From contig JAAVJQ010000003.1 in the NCBI GenBank assembly GCA_012038135.1, positions 224,435 through 288,434 on the forward strand: DNA of 64,000 bases, read 5' to 3'. Below the pieces are notes generated by a model, which saw nothing but the letters and a program-made list of their open reading frames with translations, did no database searches and was not told where the DNA came from. The position numbers and the translations under genes are program-made. The DNA is from Salinimicrobium nanhaiense. GTDB lineage: Bacteria; Bacteroidota; Bacteroidia; Flavobacteriales; Flavobacteriaceae. This document shows positions 17,764-26,812 of the stretch, in pieces. Position 1 is the stretch's first letter, and each line of letters opens with the position of its first letter.

Positions 17764-18951
17764 ATGAACAAGCTTAAAATATCTTCAATTGCAATTATGC
17801 TTATAGCTATGGCTTCCTGTAATAACAAAAAAGACAATAATACTCCTGATAAAGACGCAAACACTCACGTCAACCAAGAGATTCAGTGGGAGAAGGATCT
17901 CCAATCTGAAAATTTCGATACCGTGGTCAATGGTAAAAAAGTGGGTCTGTATTGGATCACCAGTGAGCATATGAAGGCAGCCTTTACTAACTATGGGGGG
18001 CGCCTGGTAGGATTATGGGTACCCGATAAAAATGGTGAGATGACCGATGTGGTAGTGGGAATGGGGAATATCGAAGATGTTTTCAATTCCAAAGAGCCCT
18101 ATTTTGGAGCAACCATAGGGCGTGTTGGAAACCGTATCGCCAATGGCAAATTCACCCTTAAGGGACAGGAGTATTCCCTGCCGATCAATAACGGCAAGAA
18201 TACCCTCCATGGGGGACTAAATGGATTTCAAAATGTTGTATGGGATGTAGAAAAAATAGACGAACAAACCCTTGAGCTTAAATATACCTCTCCAGATATG
18301 GAAGAAGGATTTCCAGGAAATCTGGAAGTGGAGGTCACTTACGCTATCGTAGATAATAAAAGCCTGAGAATGGAGTATAAAGCAACCACTGATCAGACTA
18401 CGGTAGTAAATCTGACCAATCACGCATTTTTTAATTTGAACGGGGAGGGCAGCGGTGATATTTTAGACCATAAATTGAAGATATATGCCGAAACTTTTAC
18501 CCCTGTTGACGAAGGACTCATCCCTAATGGAGAATTGAGAAAGGTAGAAGGAACGCCTTTTGATTTCAGAGATTTCCACACCATAGGAGAGCGGATAGGT
18601 GCAGAAAATGAACAATTGAAATTTGGGCAAGGCTATGATCATAATTTTGTACTGGACACAACAAAGGTCAACGACATGAATCACGCAGCTACCTTTATAG
18701 GAGATAAGTCCAATATAACCATGAATATTTATACACAGGAGCCGGGACTTCAATTTTATAGCGGGAATTTCATGGCCGGCGAAAACACTTTTAAATCTGG
18801 AGCCAAAGATGACTTTAGAACCGCTTTTGCCGCTGAAACACAGCACTTCCCGGATGCCCCGAATCAACCTGAGTTTCCTTCTATAGTATTGGAGCCAGGA
18901 GAGGAATATCATACTGTTTCGGTATACGAATTTTCCGTGACCGATGAATAG
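17764..18951 (+). CDS. galM: Aldose 1-epimerase (mutarotase), lipoprotein
   Basis: The 395-residue GalM-family enzyme interconverts alpha and beta anomers of aldoses, classically galactose. The lipobox ends at C19 (IAMASC). Family motifs include NYGGRLVGLWVPD, GRVGNRIANGKF, NNGKNTLHGG, VNLTNHAFFNLNG with its catalytic histidine, and LEPGEEYHT near the end, with the base glutamate expected in IVLEPGE. Its presence among glycosidases and in one locus with galK, galT and a vSGLT-like symporter argues that a beta-linked galactose product is converted to the form galactokinase uses. It starts two bases after the previous stop and overlaps the next gene by eight bases. Confidence 0.93.
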   Translation: MNKLKISSIAIMLIAMASCNNKKDNNTPDKDANTHVNQEIQWEKDLQSENFDTVVNGKKVGLYWITSEHMKAAFTNYGGRLVGLWVPDKNGEMTDVVVGMGNIEDVFNSKEPYFGATIGRVGNRIANGKFTLKGQEYSLPINNGKNTLHGGLNGFQNVVWDVEKIDEQTLELKYTSPDMEEGFPGNLEVEVTYAIVDNKSLRMEYKATTDQTTVVNLTNHAFFNLNGEGSGDILDHKLKIYAETFTPVDEGLIPNGELRKVEGTPFDFRDFHTIGERIGAENEQLKFGQGYDHNFVLDTTKVNDMNHAATFIGDKSNITMNIYTQEPGLQFYSGNFMAGENTFKSGAKDDFRTAFAAETQHFPDAPNQPEFPSIVLEPGEEYHTVSVYEFSVTDE

Positions 18952-20014
18952 TTTTCAATTATATATAAGAACCAATTTTATTGTAATCCCTATCCTTTCA
19001 GTTGTATTAGGATGTGGAGAGGAAGCGAGGGTATCAGAAGAGGTGGCCAAGGAGGAGTCTGAGCAGAAAGAATTCACCAATCCCGTGGTGGATCAGAATT
19101 TTCCCGATCCGACTGTGATCAAAGCCCATGATGGGTATTTCTACGTCTATGCGACCAATTCAGAGGTCAATGGGGTCATTCACAACATGCAAGTAAGGCG
19201 CTCCAAGGATCTTATTGATTGGGAGGTACTCCGTGATGCCATGCCTGAGAAGCCCACCTGGGGATCTGGAGATTTTTGGGCTCCCCATGTGATGTATGAT
19301 CAGGGCATGGACCGATATCTACTATATTATTCGGGAGAATCCACAGATACAGATGTGGGAAAATGTCTTGGTATTGCCGTGGCAAACTCCCCGGAAGGTC
19401 CCTTTGTGGATTTAGGACAGCCCATGTTGTGTGGCGAGAGCTTTGTCAATATCGATCCTATGGTGTTTGTGGAACCCGATACGGGAGAAAAATATTTTTA
19501 TTGGGGGTCGGGGCATGAACCTATCATGGTCCAGGCCCTGGAGGAGGATGGAACCAACTTTAAAGCAGGTTCCCAGGCCATAGCAGTAATTCAGCCGGTA
19601 CATGATGATAGTCTGGATAATTACGAAAACCTGGTGGAAGGTGCCTGGGTCATAAAAAAGAATGGTTTTTATTACCTGTTCTATTCAGGGGATAATTGCT
19701 GTGGAGACCAGGCCCATTACGCTGTGATGGTGGCTCGGTCAAAGAGCCCTAATGGACCATTTGAAAAATACAAGAATGCAGAAGGGAATAGCGTCATTCT
19801 CAAAAAGAATGAGGCATGGATCGCCCCAGGGCATAATTCCCTGATCCAAGATGAACAAGGAACTTATTGGATGGCTTATCACGCGATAGATGCCAATGCC
19901 CCCAACGCGGGAAGGAAGATGCTTCTGGACAAGGTTTCTTGGAAGGACGGTTGGCCATATGTTAACAACGGCACGCCTTCTACAGGCCAGGAAATGGTCC
20001 CATCATTAAATTGA
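18944..20014 (+). CDS. GH43 glycosidase, lipoprotein (arabinan/arabinofuranoside type)
   Basis: The 356-residue lipoprotein (lipobox VVLGC, C24) has catalytic residues D55 (FPDPTVIK), D171 (NIDPMVF) and E232 (LVEGAW). The NPVVDQNFPDPTV opening and FWAPHVMYD stretch are typical of arabinanase/arabinofuranosidase branches of GH43. A CCG motif (DNCCGDQAHYAVMVARS) is shared with the enzyme encoded at 22304, so these two are the closest pair in the set. The location is probably the outer-membrane surface or the periplasmic leaflet. It is translationally coupled to the epimerase gene by an 8-base overlap. Confidence 0.87.
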   Translation: MNSFQLYIRTNFIVIPILSVVLGCGEEARVSEEVAKEESEQKEFTNPVVDQNFPDPTVIKAHDGYFYVYATNSEVNGVIHNMQVRRSKDLIDWEVLRDAMPEKPTWGSGDFWAPHVMYDQGMDRYLLYYSGESTDTDVGKCLGIAVANSPEGPFVDLGQPMLCGESFVNIDPMVFVEPDTGEKYFYWGSGHEPIMVQALEEDGTNFKAGSQAIAVIQPVHDDSLDNYENLVEGAWVIKKNGFYYLFYSGDNCCGDQAHYAVMVARSKSPNGPFEKYKNAEGNSVILKKNEAWIAPGHNSLIQDEQGTYWMAYHAIDANAPNAGRKMLLDKVSWKDGWPYVNNGTPSTGQEMVPSLN

Positions 20015-20066
20015 TCCAAAGACGACCAAAAAGAGGAGAAAGTATAATCACTTATTTAAAGATCAT

Positions 20067-21077
20067 ATGAAACACTTTACTTTTCCATTGTTAGTTTTCA
20101 TTTCAATGATAACCTTTTCCTGTACAGAACAAGGAAAGAAAGAAGAACCCATTCAGGAAGAGCAGGAGCTTCAGCTCAAGGATATAACCCTGGCTGATCC
20201 TACGATCTTTTATCATGAGGGAACCTATTATCTGTATGGCACCTCTCAAGGAAACCTCTCTGAGATGGGGAATGGATTTTTAGTCTATACCTCTAAGGAT
20301 CTTCAAGTCTTCTCGGGACCGGCAGGGGCTACCGATGGATTTGCCCTCAAGCAAGGACAGGCCTTTGGGACCAAAGGATTTTGGGCTCCTCAGGTTTTGG
20401 AATACAACGATCGATTCTACATGGCCTACACGGCCAATGAACATATTGCTATTGCTTCTAGCGATAGCCCGCTGGGCCCCTTTACCAATCCTCAAAAAAC
20501 AGCGCTGGAAGCCCCGGTAAAGCAGATTGATCCCTTTATCTTCTTTGATGAAGACGGAAAGATCTATTTATATCACGTAAGACTTACGGAAGGCAACAGA
20601 ATTTTTGTTGCAGAAATGGAGGAAGGTCTCATGGCGATCAAACCGGAAACCCTCACGGAGGTTATTGCGGCTCAGGAGCCTTGGGAGGATACTCAGGATG
20701 TACCATGGCCGGTTGCAGAAGGGCCTACCGTGCTTAAAAAGGGAGGGCTTTACTACCTGGTATATTCCGCCAATGACTTCAGAAATCCTGATTATGCCGT
20801 GGGTTATGCCACCAGTAATCATCCTCTCGGTCCCTGGAAAAAGTCAGGGGATAGTCCGATCATTCATGGTGATATGGTGGATCAGTATGGTTCAGGTCAT
20901 GGAGATGTCTTAATTGACCAGAAAGGTAACATGCACTACATCCTGCACACCCATTTTTCGTCGCAAGAAGTTCATCCGAGAAAAACGGCTGTCGTTAAAT
21001 TAGATTTTACTGAAGCAGGGACTTTGGAGGCTGACGCAGCATCTTTTAGATTTTTAAAAGAACAAATAAAGAATTAA
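20067..21077 (+). CDS. GH43 glycosidase, lipoprotein
   Basis: The 336-residue lipoprotein (MITFSC, C19) has GH43 catalytic residues D44 (LADPTIFY), D155 (QIDPFIFF) and E218 (VAEGPTV). Features FWAPQVLEYNDRFYMAYTA and YAVGYATSNHPLGPW are shared with the following gene product, indicating that the two are related. The bacterial relatives are often called beta-xylosidase or arabinofuranosidase by default; the substrate cannot be decided here. It is a single-domain enzyme of normal length. Gaps of 52 and 48 bases to its neighbours show no promoter or terminator, so it is part of the long operon. Confidence 0.85.
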   Translation: MKHFTFPLLVFISMITFSCTEQGKKEEPIQEEQELQLKDITLADPTIFYHEGTYYLYGTSQGNLSEMGNGFLVYTSKDLQVFSGPAGATDGFALKQGQAFGTKGFWAPQVLEYNDRFYMAYTANEHIAIASSDSPLGPFTNPQKTALEAPVKQIDPFIFFDEDGKIYLYHVRLTEGNRIFVAEMEEGLMAIKPETLTEVIAAQEPWEDTQDVPWPVAEGPTVLKKGGLYYLVYSANDFRNPDYAVGYATSNHPLGPWKKSGDSPIIHGDMVDQYGSGHGDVLIDQKGNMHYILHTHFSSQEVHPRKTAVVKLDFTEAGTLEADAASFRFLKEQIKN

Positions 21078-21125
21078 ATGTACTCTCTTGTTCTGGATGA
21101 AGATCAAGAAAATTAAAATGGTCAT

Positions 21126-22280
21126 ATGAAATACTTCAAATTAATCCGCTATCAAGCCCTTCTGGTGGCATTGCTTATTATTTCTTCTTGTAAACAAAAG
21201 GAGGAGGTCAAATCTCAGACCGATACGCAAACCAAGGAAGTAGCCACTTATTCCAATCCCCTGGATGTGAAATTTGGAGATCCTTATATCCTCAACGACG
21301 GGAATGGGATGTTCTATATGTACGGTACGGGTGGAGGGGCCACTGATGGATTTGCTACCTATTCCTCTTCCGATCTTGTGAACTGGAAATTTGAAGGGCA
21401 GGTATATACTGGGAATACGGAAGATTCCTGGGCAGTAGGAGCCTTTTGGGCGCCGGAAGTCTATAAATTCGACGACAAATATTATATGTTTTTTAGTGCC
21501 CAATGGCGAGAGAACCCTAAAAATAATCTTGAGAATTTTAAAATTGGAGTCGCGGTTGCAGATTATCCCACCGGACCTTTTGTTGAAATTCAGGATGCTC
21601 CGCTTTTTGATCCGGGTTACCCGGTGATCGACGCCAACGTATTTCAGGATGATGACGGGAAATTTTATTTATATTATTCCCGCGTGGCTTGGGAACATCC
21701 GGTCGAATCGGAAATAGCTGATTGGGCTAGAGAAAAAGATTACTTTGAGGAAATTGAAGAAAGTTGGGTGTACGGCATAGAATTAAAGCCGGATTTCAGT
21801 GGCGTAATAGGGGAAAGCCAGTTACTACTTCGTCCCCCCTTGACCCTTGGTGATGAAAATACAGAATGGGAGAGTCGATCAGTCACTTCAAATGAGGTGA
21901 ATAGAAGATGGACAGAAGGCTCTTACACTTTTAAACATGAGGGCACTTATTACATGATGTATTCAGCTAATTTCTATGGAGGTCCGAACTATGCCGTTGG
22001 CTACGCTACAGGGACTTCTCCTTTAGGCCCTTTTACAAAGGCAGATAATAACCCGGTTCTTGAAAAAAATGTGGATGATGGAGGAGAAGTTACCGGCACA
22101 GGACATAATAGCCTGGTTTTTTTAGATGCCGACATCTATTGCATCTACCACGGGAGAACCAGAGCCAGTGGACAGGAGCGGGTAGTGTTTATAGATCGCT
22201 TAAAGATTTTAGACGATGGGACTTTGATCGTCGAAGGTCCCACCACGACACCCGTTCCAAAACCTATTCAGCATAAATAG
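21126..22280 (+). CDS. GH43 glycosidase, lipoprotein
   Basis: The 384-residue lipoprotein (IISSC, C22) has candidate catalytic residues D52 (FGDPYIL), D169 (VIDANVF) and E264 (WTEGSYT). The acidic residue is preceded by an unusually long insertion (about 185-260, rich in Glu and Trp) compared with its neighbour, which may shape the substrate pocket. It contains FWAPEVYKFDDKYYMFFSAQW and NYAVGYATGTSPLGPF, the propeller blade signatures. The exact specificity within GH43 (arabinofuranosidase, galactosidase or xylosidase) is open. Confidence 0.85.
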   Translation: MKYFKLIRYQALLVALLIISSCKQKEEVKSQTDTQTKEVATYSNPLDVKFGDPYILNDGNGMFYMYGTGGGATDGFATYSSSDLVNWKFEGQVYTGNTEDSWAVGAFWAPEVYKFDDKYYMFFSAQWRENPKNNLENFKIGVAVADYPTGPFVEIQDAPLFDPGYPVIDANVFQDDDGKFYLYYSRVAWEHPVESEIADWAREKDYFEEIEESWVYGIELKPDFSGVIGESQLLLRPPLTLGDENTEWESRSVTSNEVNRRWTEGSYTFKHEGTYYMMYSANFYGGPNYAVGYATGTSPLGPFTKADNNPVLEKNVDDGGEVTGTGHNSLVFLDADIYCIYHGRTRASGQERVVFIDRLKILDDGTLIVEGPTTTPVPKPIQHK

Positions 22281-22303
22281 GATATTGATAAAATAGTAAA
22301 TTA

Positions 22304-23911
22304 TTGAATATGTATAGATCAAACAGACTGAAAAATTCCAATTGGCACTTATTTTTGATTTTTTCAATAAGTCTTATGTTATTTTCTTGTGCAGACCAGA
22401 AATCCGACAACGCTAAAGAGGATACAACTCAGGATACCGGCGCCTTGGACAGTATTCGAAATCCTGTTTTGCAAGGGGATTTTGCGGATCCTTCAGTGGT
22501 CCGGGTTGGGAATGACTATTGGGCCACCGCGACTTCTTCAGAGTGGGCCCCTTTGTATCCCATCCTTCATTCAACGGATCTCCAAAATTGGGAGATTGTA
22601 GACCATGTTTTTCCCGATGGTCTTCCGGAGTGGTCCGAAGCGCATTATTGGGCTCCTGAAATCGCTTATGATAATGGGGAATACTATATTTATTACACGG
22701 CAAAAAAGAAGGATGGACCTTTATGCGTGGGTGTAGCCAGTTCCGATAATCCAAAAGGCCCTTATAAGGATCATGGACCTATCGTATGCCAAGAGGCGGG
22801 AGCCATAGATGGCTTCCAAATACGGGATGACCAGGGCAAACTGTTTCTTATCTGGAAAGAAGACGGAAATAGTCGAGGAGAACCTACTCCGATGTGGGGA
22901 CAGGAAATGAATGAAGCACGAACCGAACTCCTCGGAGAACGATTTGAATTATTTCGGAATGATCCTGAAACCTGGGAAGGGAATTTGGTTGAAGGAGCAT
23001 ATCTTCTCAAGAAAGATGGATATTATTATACCTTTTACTCCGGAGATGCCTGCTGCGGTAGAGGATGTACTTATGGAATAGGGGTAGCTAGAGCAAAAAA
23101 TTTGCAGGGACCTTGGGAAAAATATCAAGATAATCCGCTTAAACGAGAAAACGAGGATTGGAAGTGTGCCGGGCATGGTTCCATGGTCCAGAGTGCTGAT
23201 GGAAGATACTTCTTTCTATACCATGCCTACAGCAAGGATGGATTTGTCTATACTGGCCGACAGGGATTATTGGATGAAATTATTTGGGGAGAAGATGGTT
23301 GGCCCGAGTTCAAGGAAAATAATACCGAAAAGCTTGCAGGCAAGGAACGGGATTCCTCAAAGGTTGAATATATGTTTGATGCCGATGAGCTATCCCAGAA
23401 CTGGCAATGGCCAGTAGGGAATAAGCCAAATTTCACCCTTGGAGATAATAAGCTCACCCTGGAAGCAAAACCTGATAAGCTAGGCGCCGTCCTTGCCCAT
23501 CGTAGCCTTTTCTCAACTTATCAGGCTGTAACGGCTATTGAAAATGATACGGTTTCAAATATACAGTATGGATTGGCTGCCATTGGTGATGAAAATAATG
23601 CTCTAGGCATTTCCTATACCAACCAACAAATTATATTGTGGAAGGCTCAAGAAGGTCAGACGGTGATCATTGCTCGATCAGATAAAAATTTTACGCCTAA
23701 AACATTTTTTAAGGTTGAGGTAAGTAATGGAGAGGAGTATACTTTTTTCTGGAGTGAGGACGGTGAAAACTGGCAAGGTTTTAAAGATATTGAACCCCTT
23801 AATGGATTTTATCTCCCACCATGGGATAGAGCCATAAGAATTGGATTAATCAGCAAGGGAGAACCCTCATTACAGGTTGATTTTGATCTATTTAAGATGT
23901 CACCCAAGTAA
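22304..23911 (+). CDS. GH43 glycosidase with C-terminal beta-sandwich, lipoprotein
   Basis: The 535-residue lipoprotein (LMLFSC, C29) has an N-terminal GH43 propeller (about 48-345) and a C-terminal jelly-roll domain (about 350-532). The latter resembles the DUF1349/GH43 C2 accessory module and begins near SSKVEYMFDADELSQNWQW. Catalytic residues are D62 (DFADPSVV), D169 (AIDGFQI) and E230 (LVEGAYL). The GDACCGRGCTYG stretch links it to the enzyme encoded at 18944. Two-domain GH43 enzymes of this kind often act on arabinoxylan or arabinan decorations. It is the last gene of the operon and of the element, with the tRNA remnant about 160 bases further on. Confidence 0.87.
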   Translation: MNMYRSNRLKNSNWHLFLIFSISLMLFSCADQKSDNAKEDTTQDTGALDSIRNPVLQGDFADPSVVRVGNDYWATATSSEWAPLYPILHSTDLQNWEIVDHVFPDGLPEWSEAHYWAPEIAYDNGEYYIYYTAKKKDGPLCVGVASSDNPKGPYKDHGPIVCQEAGAIDGFQIRDDQGKLFLIWKEDGNSRGEPTPMWGQEMNEARTELLGERFELFRNDPETWEGNLVEGAYLLKKDGYYYTFYSGDACCGRGCTYGIGVARAKNLQGPWEKYQDNPLKRENEDWKCAGHGSMVQSADGRYFFLYHAYSKDGFVYTGRQGLLDEIIWGEDGWPEFKENNTEKLAGKERDSSKVEYMFDADELSQNWQWPVGNKPNFTLGDNKLTLEAKPDKLGAVLAHRSLFSTYQAVTAIENDTVSNIQYGLAAIGDENNALGISYTNQQIILWKAQEGQTVIIARSDKNFTPKTFFKVEVSNGEEYTFFWSEDGENWQGFKDIEPLNGFYLPPWDRAIRIGLISKGEPSLQVDFDLFKMSPK

Positions 23912-24073
23912 AAATAAAAGGTGCCTGGAATTTAATCTCAGTTAATCTTTTTTATATCCAATAATACTCAAATAAAAATAATTTTGTTATTTTTTTCTTA
24001 AAGGTGAGCAATTCGGTGAGTACAAATAATGAGGCCTCTGGGATTGACTATGACTAAAGGAATTTACTTAACC

Positions 24074-24096
24074 GTTCGAGTCTCGTCCAGACCGCA
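24074..24096 (+). other. tRNA 3'-end remnant (tRNA-Asp type): element attachment site
   Basis: The sequence holds a T-loop (TTCGAGT, 24075-24081), the 3' strand of a T-stem (CTCGT), the 3' strand of an acceptor stem (CCAGACC, 24087-24093) and discriminator G94. The 5' half is absent: the bases before the T-loop (AACCG) cannot pair with CTCGT, and no D-arm or anticodon arm precedes. Acceptor CCAGACC with discriminator G fits flavobacterial tRNA-Asp, which starts GGTCTGG. A tRNA terminator follows. This is the footprint of site-specific integration into a tRNA 3' end, with the element to the left. From 24135 to 24319 I see no gene. Confidence 0.75.
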
Positions 24097-24107
24097 TTAA
24101 GAAAAAG

Positions 24108-24134
24108 AAGCTCCTCATTCGAGGGGCTTTTTTT
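24108..24134 (+). terminator. Native terminator of the interrupted tRNA gene
   Basis: AAGCTCCTC (24108-24116) pairs with GAGGGGCTT (24121-24129) across a four-base loop, with one G-T pair, followed by TTTTT. It sits 12 bases after the tRNA fragment, as a tRNA terminator should, and may also stop transcription from the glycosidase operon. Confidence 0.75.
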
Positions 24135-24319
24135 ATGGGGTAAATTCTGGTAAGACTATCGGAGCTCCTACAATTACTGTAGTTGCTGAATCTCCATCTT
24201 CTTTATAGATTAAATTTCTTTTATTCCACTTCTTTCTTCTTTTCGTCAAGTTGTCAACTTTTTCTTTGCTAAAAGGGGCTTTTTAAGGGACCCCCTACAG
24301 AATAAAAAGGGACCCTCTC

Positions 24320-25507
24320 TTATACATGAGGATTCTCCTGTGATAAAGGCAATTCTACAACAAATTTCGCTCCTGTACCCGCTCCGTTGCTTAAAGCATA
24401 AACTTTTCCTTTGTGGGCATTTACTAGTTTTTTTACAATAGAAAGCCCTATGCCAGTAGAGTCTTCGCCTCCCGTGGGCTCCGCACTTAATGAGGTGTAC
24501 TCTCGAAAAAGATTTTTCTTATCATCTTCCGTAAGACCTGGCCCCTGATCTTCTACAGAAATAACTGCCATATTAGTTTTCTCTTTTACTGTAACTACGA
24601 TACTTTTTCCATAAGGAGAATATTTTATAGCATTATTAATGAGATTATCTACTACTTCAGTTAAACGCTGGAAATCCCCAAAAATATTTCTTGTTTCTTC
24701 GATTTGAAGATCTATTTTCTGTTTTTTGTTTTTTGCGAGGTGAAGATTTGTAGCTACCACTCCTTCCACTAATTTTCCCAGATCGAGGGATTTTAGTCGA
24801 AGATGAATGTTTTCTTCATCCTGAAGGGCCGAGTCTAATAAATCGGTAATAGTCTTTGTCATTCTCTTCCCTGCGTCCTTTAATTGTTCTGCCATTTTAT
24901 CAATCGCTTCAGGATTGTTTTTATTTTTCTGAATAATTTCAGCCATCATTGGTAAAATAGATAGGGGATTTTTAAGGTCATGTGCCGTGATATGCATTAA
25001 TTGGTGTTTATCCCGAATTGCAGTTCTAGCCTCTAGGCGCAATTCCATTTGAAACATTACCAGATCGGCTAAATCCTGTAATACTTTCTTTTTTCTCGCT
25101 GAAAGCCTTCTGGGTTTTTTATCTATTATACAAAAGGTTCCTAAATTGTAGCCTTCTCTAGTTGCTAATGGAACGGCAGCATAAAACCTTAATCCAAATT
25201 CACCCGCGACTAAAGGATTTGCCAAGGTTCTAACATCTTTTTTTGCATCTTCTACAAGATAAAAATCATCTGAAAGAATAGCTGAAGCACATAATCCAGG
25301 GGTCCTCTCTATCTGCTGGACATCAAGGCCGTGCTTACTTTTGAACCAAATCCTATCAGAGTCTACTAATGATATAATGGCAATAGGCATTTCCAGAAGT
25401 TCTGCTGCCAACCTGGTAAATCTATCAAAAGTGCCATCGGCCGGTGTATCCAGTACTTCATATTTTTTTAAATTGGCTATTCTATCCTCTTCCCTGAATG
25501 ATTTCAT
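24320..25507 (-). CDS. GAF-domain sensor histidine kinase (orphan)
   Basis: The 395-residue soluble protein has an N-terminal GAF domain (about 25-160, with LCASAILSDDFYLVEDAKKD and YNLGTFCIID) and a HisKA/HATPase core. The phospho-acceptor is H176 in AHDLKNPLS, the N-box is NLINNAIKYS, and the glycine boxes are DQGPG and GIGLSIVKKL. There is no membrane segment, so it senses a cytoplasmic signal. No response regulator is adjacent, making it an orphan kinase. It lies just outside the tRNA remnant and so probably belongs to the original chromosome. Its ligand is unknown. Confidence 0.9.
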   Translation of the reverse strand: MKSFREEDRIANLKKYEVLDTPADGTFDRFTRLAAELLEMPIAIISLVDSDRIWFKSKHGLDVQQIERTPGLCASAILSDDFYLVEDAKKDVRTLANPLVAGEFGLRFYAAVPLATREGYNLGTFCIIDKKPRRLSARKKKVLQDLADLVMFQMELRLEARTAIRDKHQLMHITAHDLKNPLSILPMMAEIIQKNKNNPEAIDKMAEQLKDAGKRMTKTITDLLDSALQDEENIHLRLKSLDLGKLVEGVVATNLHLAKNKKQKIDLQIEETRNIFGDFQRLTEVVDNLINNAIKYSPYGKSIVVTVKEKTNMAVISVEDQGPGLTEDDKKNLFREYTSLSAEPTGGEDSTGIGLSIVKKLVNAHKGKVYALSNGAGTGAKFVVELPLSQENPHV

Positions 25508-25746
25508 ATTGCACTTCTAAGATTTAATAAAGTTAATATAATATTAAAGAATAGAAAGAACATCTCAGAAGTTGTGCTATGTCTTTTGCTCAATTAGTTC
25601 TGAAGATAAAGCCATGGCTTTAATGATGTTGATCAAAAAGCTTTTCTTGTTTCAGGTATGGCTTACTTCTCTTAGGCATATTCAACCTTTACTTTTTCAT
25701 CAGATAAAGAAGTACAAACACAACTGAAATCAACAAAACAAAAAAA

Positions 25747-25771
25747 CCGTCTCATTTATTAAATGAGACGG
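25747..25771 (-). terminator. Bidirectional intrinsic terminator
   Basis: A perfect 12-1-12 inverted repeat (CCGTCTCATTTA and its complement) is flanked on the left by a run of A, which is a T-run for the leftward operon ending at 25793. It lies 20 bases after that operon's last stop codon. On the right it is followed by CTTCTTTT. From 25508 to 25740 I see no gene. Confidence 0.85.
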
Positions 25772-25792
25772 CTTCTTTTACATGTAAGCAGT

Positions 25793-26812
25793 CTAAACTT
25801 TTTGTGAAATGATAGCATCAGAAAACCGTTCCATTTCTTCAAGTTGCGGGCTCGCCTGTAGCAGAAAGAAATCTACCCCTGCCTTCTCAAACTCTCCGAT
25901 CTGATCCTGTACCTGAGAAACTGTCCCGGCAAGCCCTGCTCTTAACCCCCTGTTGGAAACTGAATAGTCCTGAAGAGAGAGCTTACTTTCAAGCTGCGTG
26001 TTTTCAACCCACTGTTGATAATTCTTATAACTTGCCGAAGAAGCTTCAACGTTGGTGATGCGTTCGATCTCCTTTTTTACTTCCTGTTCTGAATTCCTCA
26101 CAATCGAATATGCAGCAAGACCAAACTTCATTGGCGGCAGACCGAGTTGCTCTCTGCGCTGCTTCATATCGGCAATTCTTTTTCCAACTCCTTCGGGTGA
26201 ATCGCCGTGCATCACATAGCCGTCACATTGGGAACTGATCATTTTCTTCGCCGCTTCACTTTCTCCACCAGCATATAAAAACGGCTTTTTCAGTGGTTTA
26301 GGCTGCAAAACATTATCATTAACCTGGTAGTAATCACCATTGAAAGAAACGTGATCTTCCTTCCATAGTTTTGTGATCACTTCTATCCACTCACTCGTAC
26401 GGGCGTAGCGGTTGTCGTGTTGATCGAACTCTATCCCGTATTTCTCTGCTTCTGCTTTCCACCAGGAAGCTACAACATTTAGCGATATGCGGTCATTGCT
26501 GATATGTTCCAGATTTGCGACAGCTTTTGCGAGTAAAGCCGGATTGTGATAAGTGGGCCTTACAGCGACCATAATTTCCAGCTCCTTAGTGACAGCGGCC
26601 AGAGCCGCAGCGGTAGACCATGCATCCAGGGAAGGCGCTTCCTCCCCTTTGATGTCATTCAAGTACAACTCGGCGATCAATGACAGGCTATATCCCCAGT
26701 CCTCGCTCTTTTGAGCCAGTTCCTTAATATAGTCCCAGGAAATGTTCATGTTTTCATCCTTCACATTTCTTAACCATCCGCCAAAAACGGGTAACCAGTA
26801 TCCAAATTTCAT
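25793..26812 (-). CDS. LLM-class flavin-dependent monooxygenase (SsuD-like)
   Basis: The 339-residue protein belongs to the bacterial luciferase-like fold. It starts MKFGYWLPVFGGWLRNV and has EDWGYSLSLIAELYLND, AVRPTYHNPALLAKAVANLEHISNDRISLNVVASWW and PFLYAGGESEAAKKM, which match alkanesulfonate/dimethylsulfone monooxygenase relatives that use FMNH2 and O2 to cleave C-S bonds. The substrate is not certain. Its start overlaps the stop of the ATP-grasp gene by four bases, so the two proteins are made together. A SAM riboswitch and Cys-rich leader upstream point to a sulfur role. Confidence 0.87.
   Translation of the reverse strand: MKFGYWLPVFGGWLRNVKDENMNISWDYIKELAQKSEDWGYSLSLIAELYLNDIKGEEAPSLDAWSTAAALAAVTKELEIMVAVRPTYHNPALLAKAVANLEHISNDRISLNVVASWWKAEAEKYGIEFDQHDNRYARTSEWIEVITKLWKEDHVSFNGDYYQVNDNVLQPKPLKKPFLYAGGESEAAKKMISSQCDGYVMHGDSPEGVGKRIADMKQRREQLGLPPMKFGLAAYSIVRNSEQEVKKEIERITNVEASSASYKNYQQWVENTQLESKLSLQDYSVSNRGLRAGLAGTVSQVQDQIGEFEKAGVDFFLLQASPQLEEMERFSDAIISQKV

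Noticed and set aside
3310..23911. The locus as a xylan PUL
   Set aside because: GH43 members could act on xylan, but no GH10, GH67 or xylose catabolic genes are present, whereas a complete galactose set is; xylan is not excluded, only less likely.
24000..24100. A complete tRNA gene
   Set aside because: Only the T-loop and 3' acceptor half are present; the D-arm, anticodon arm and 5' acceptor half are missing and the T-stem cannot form.
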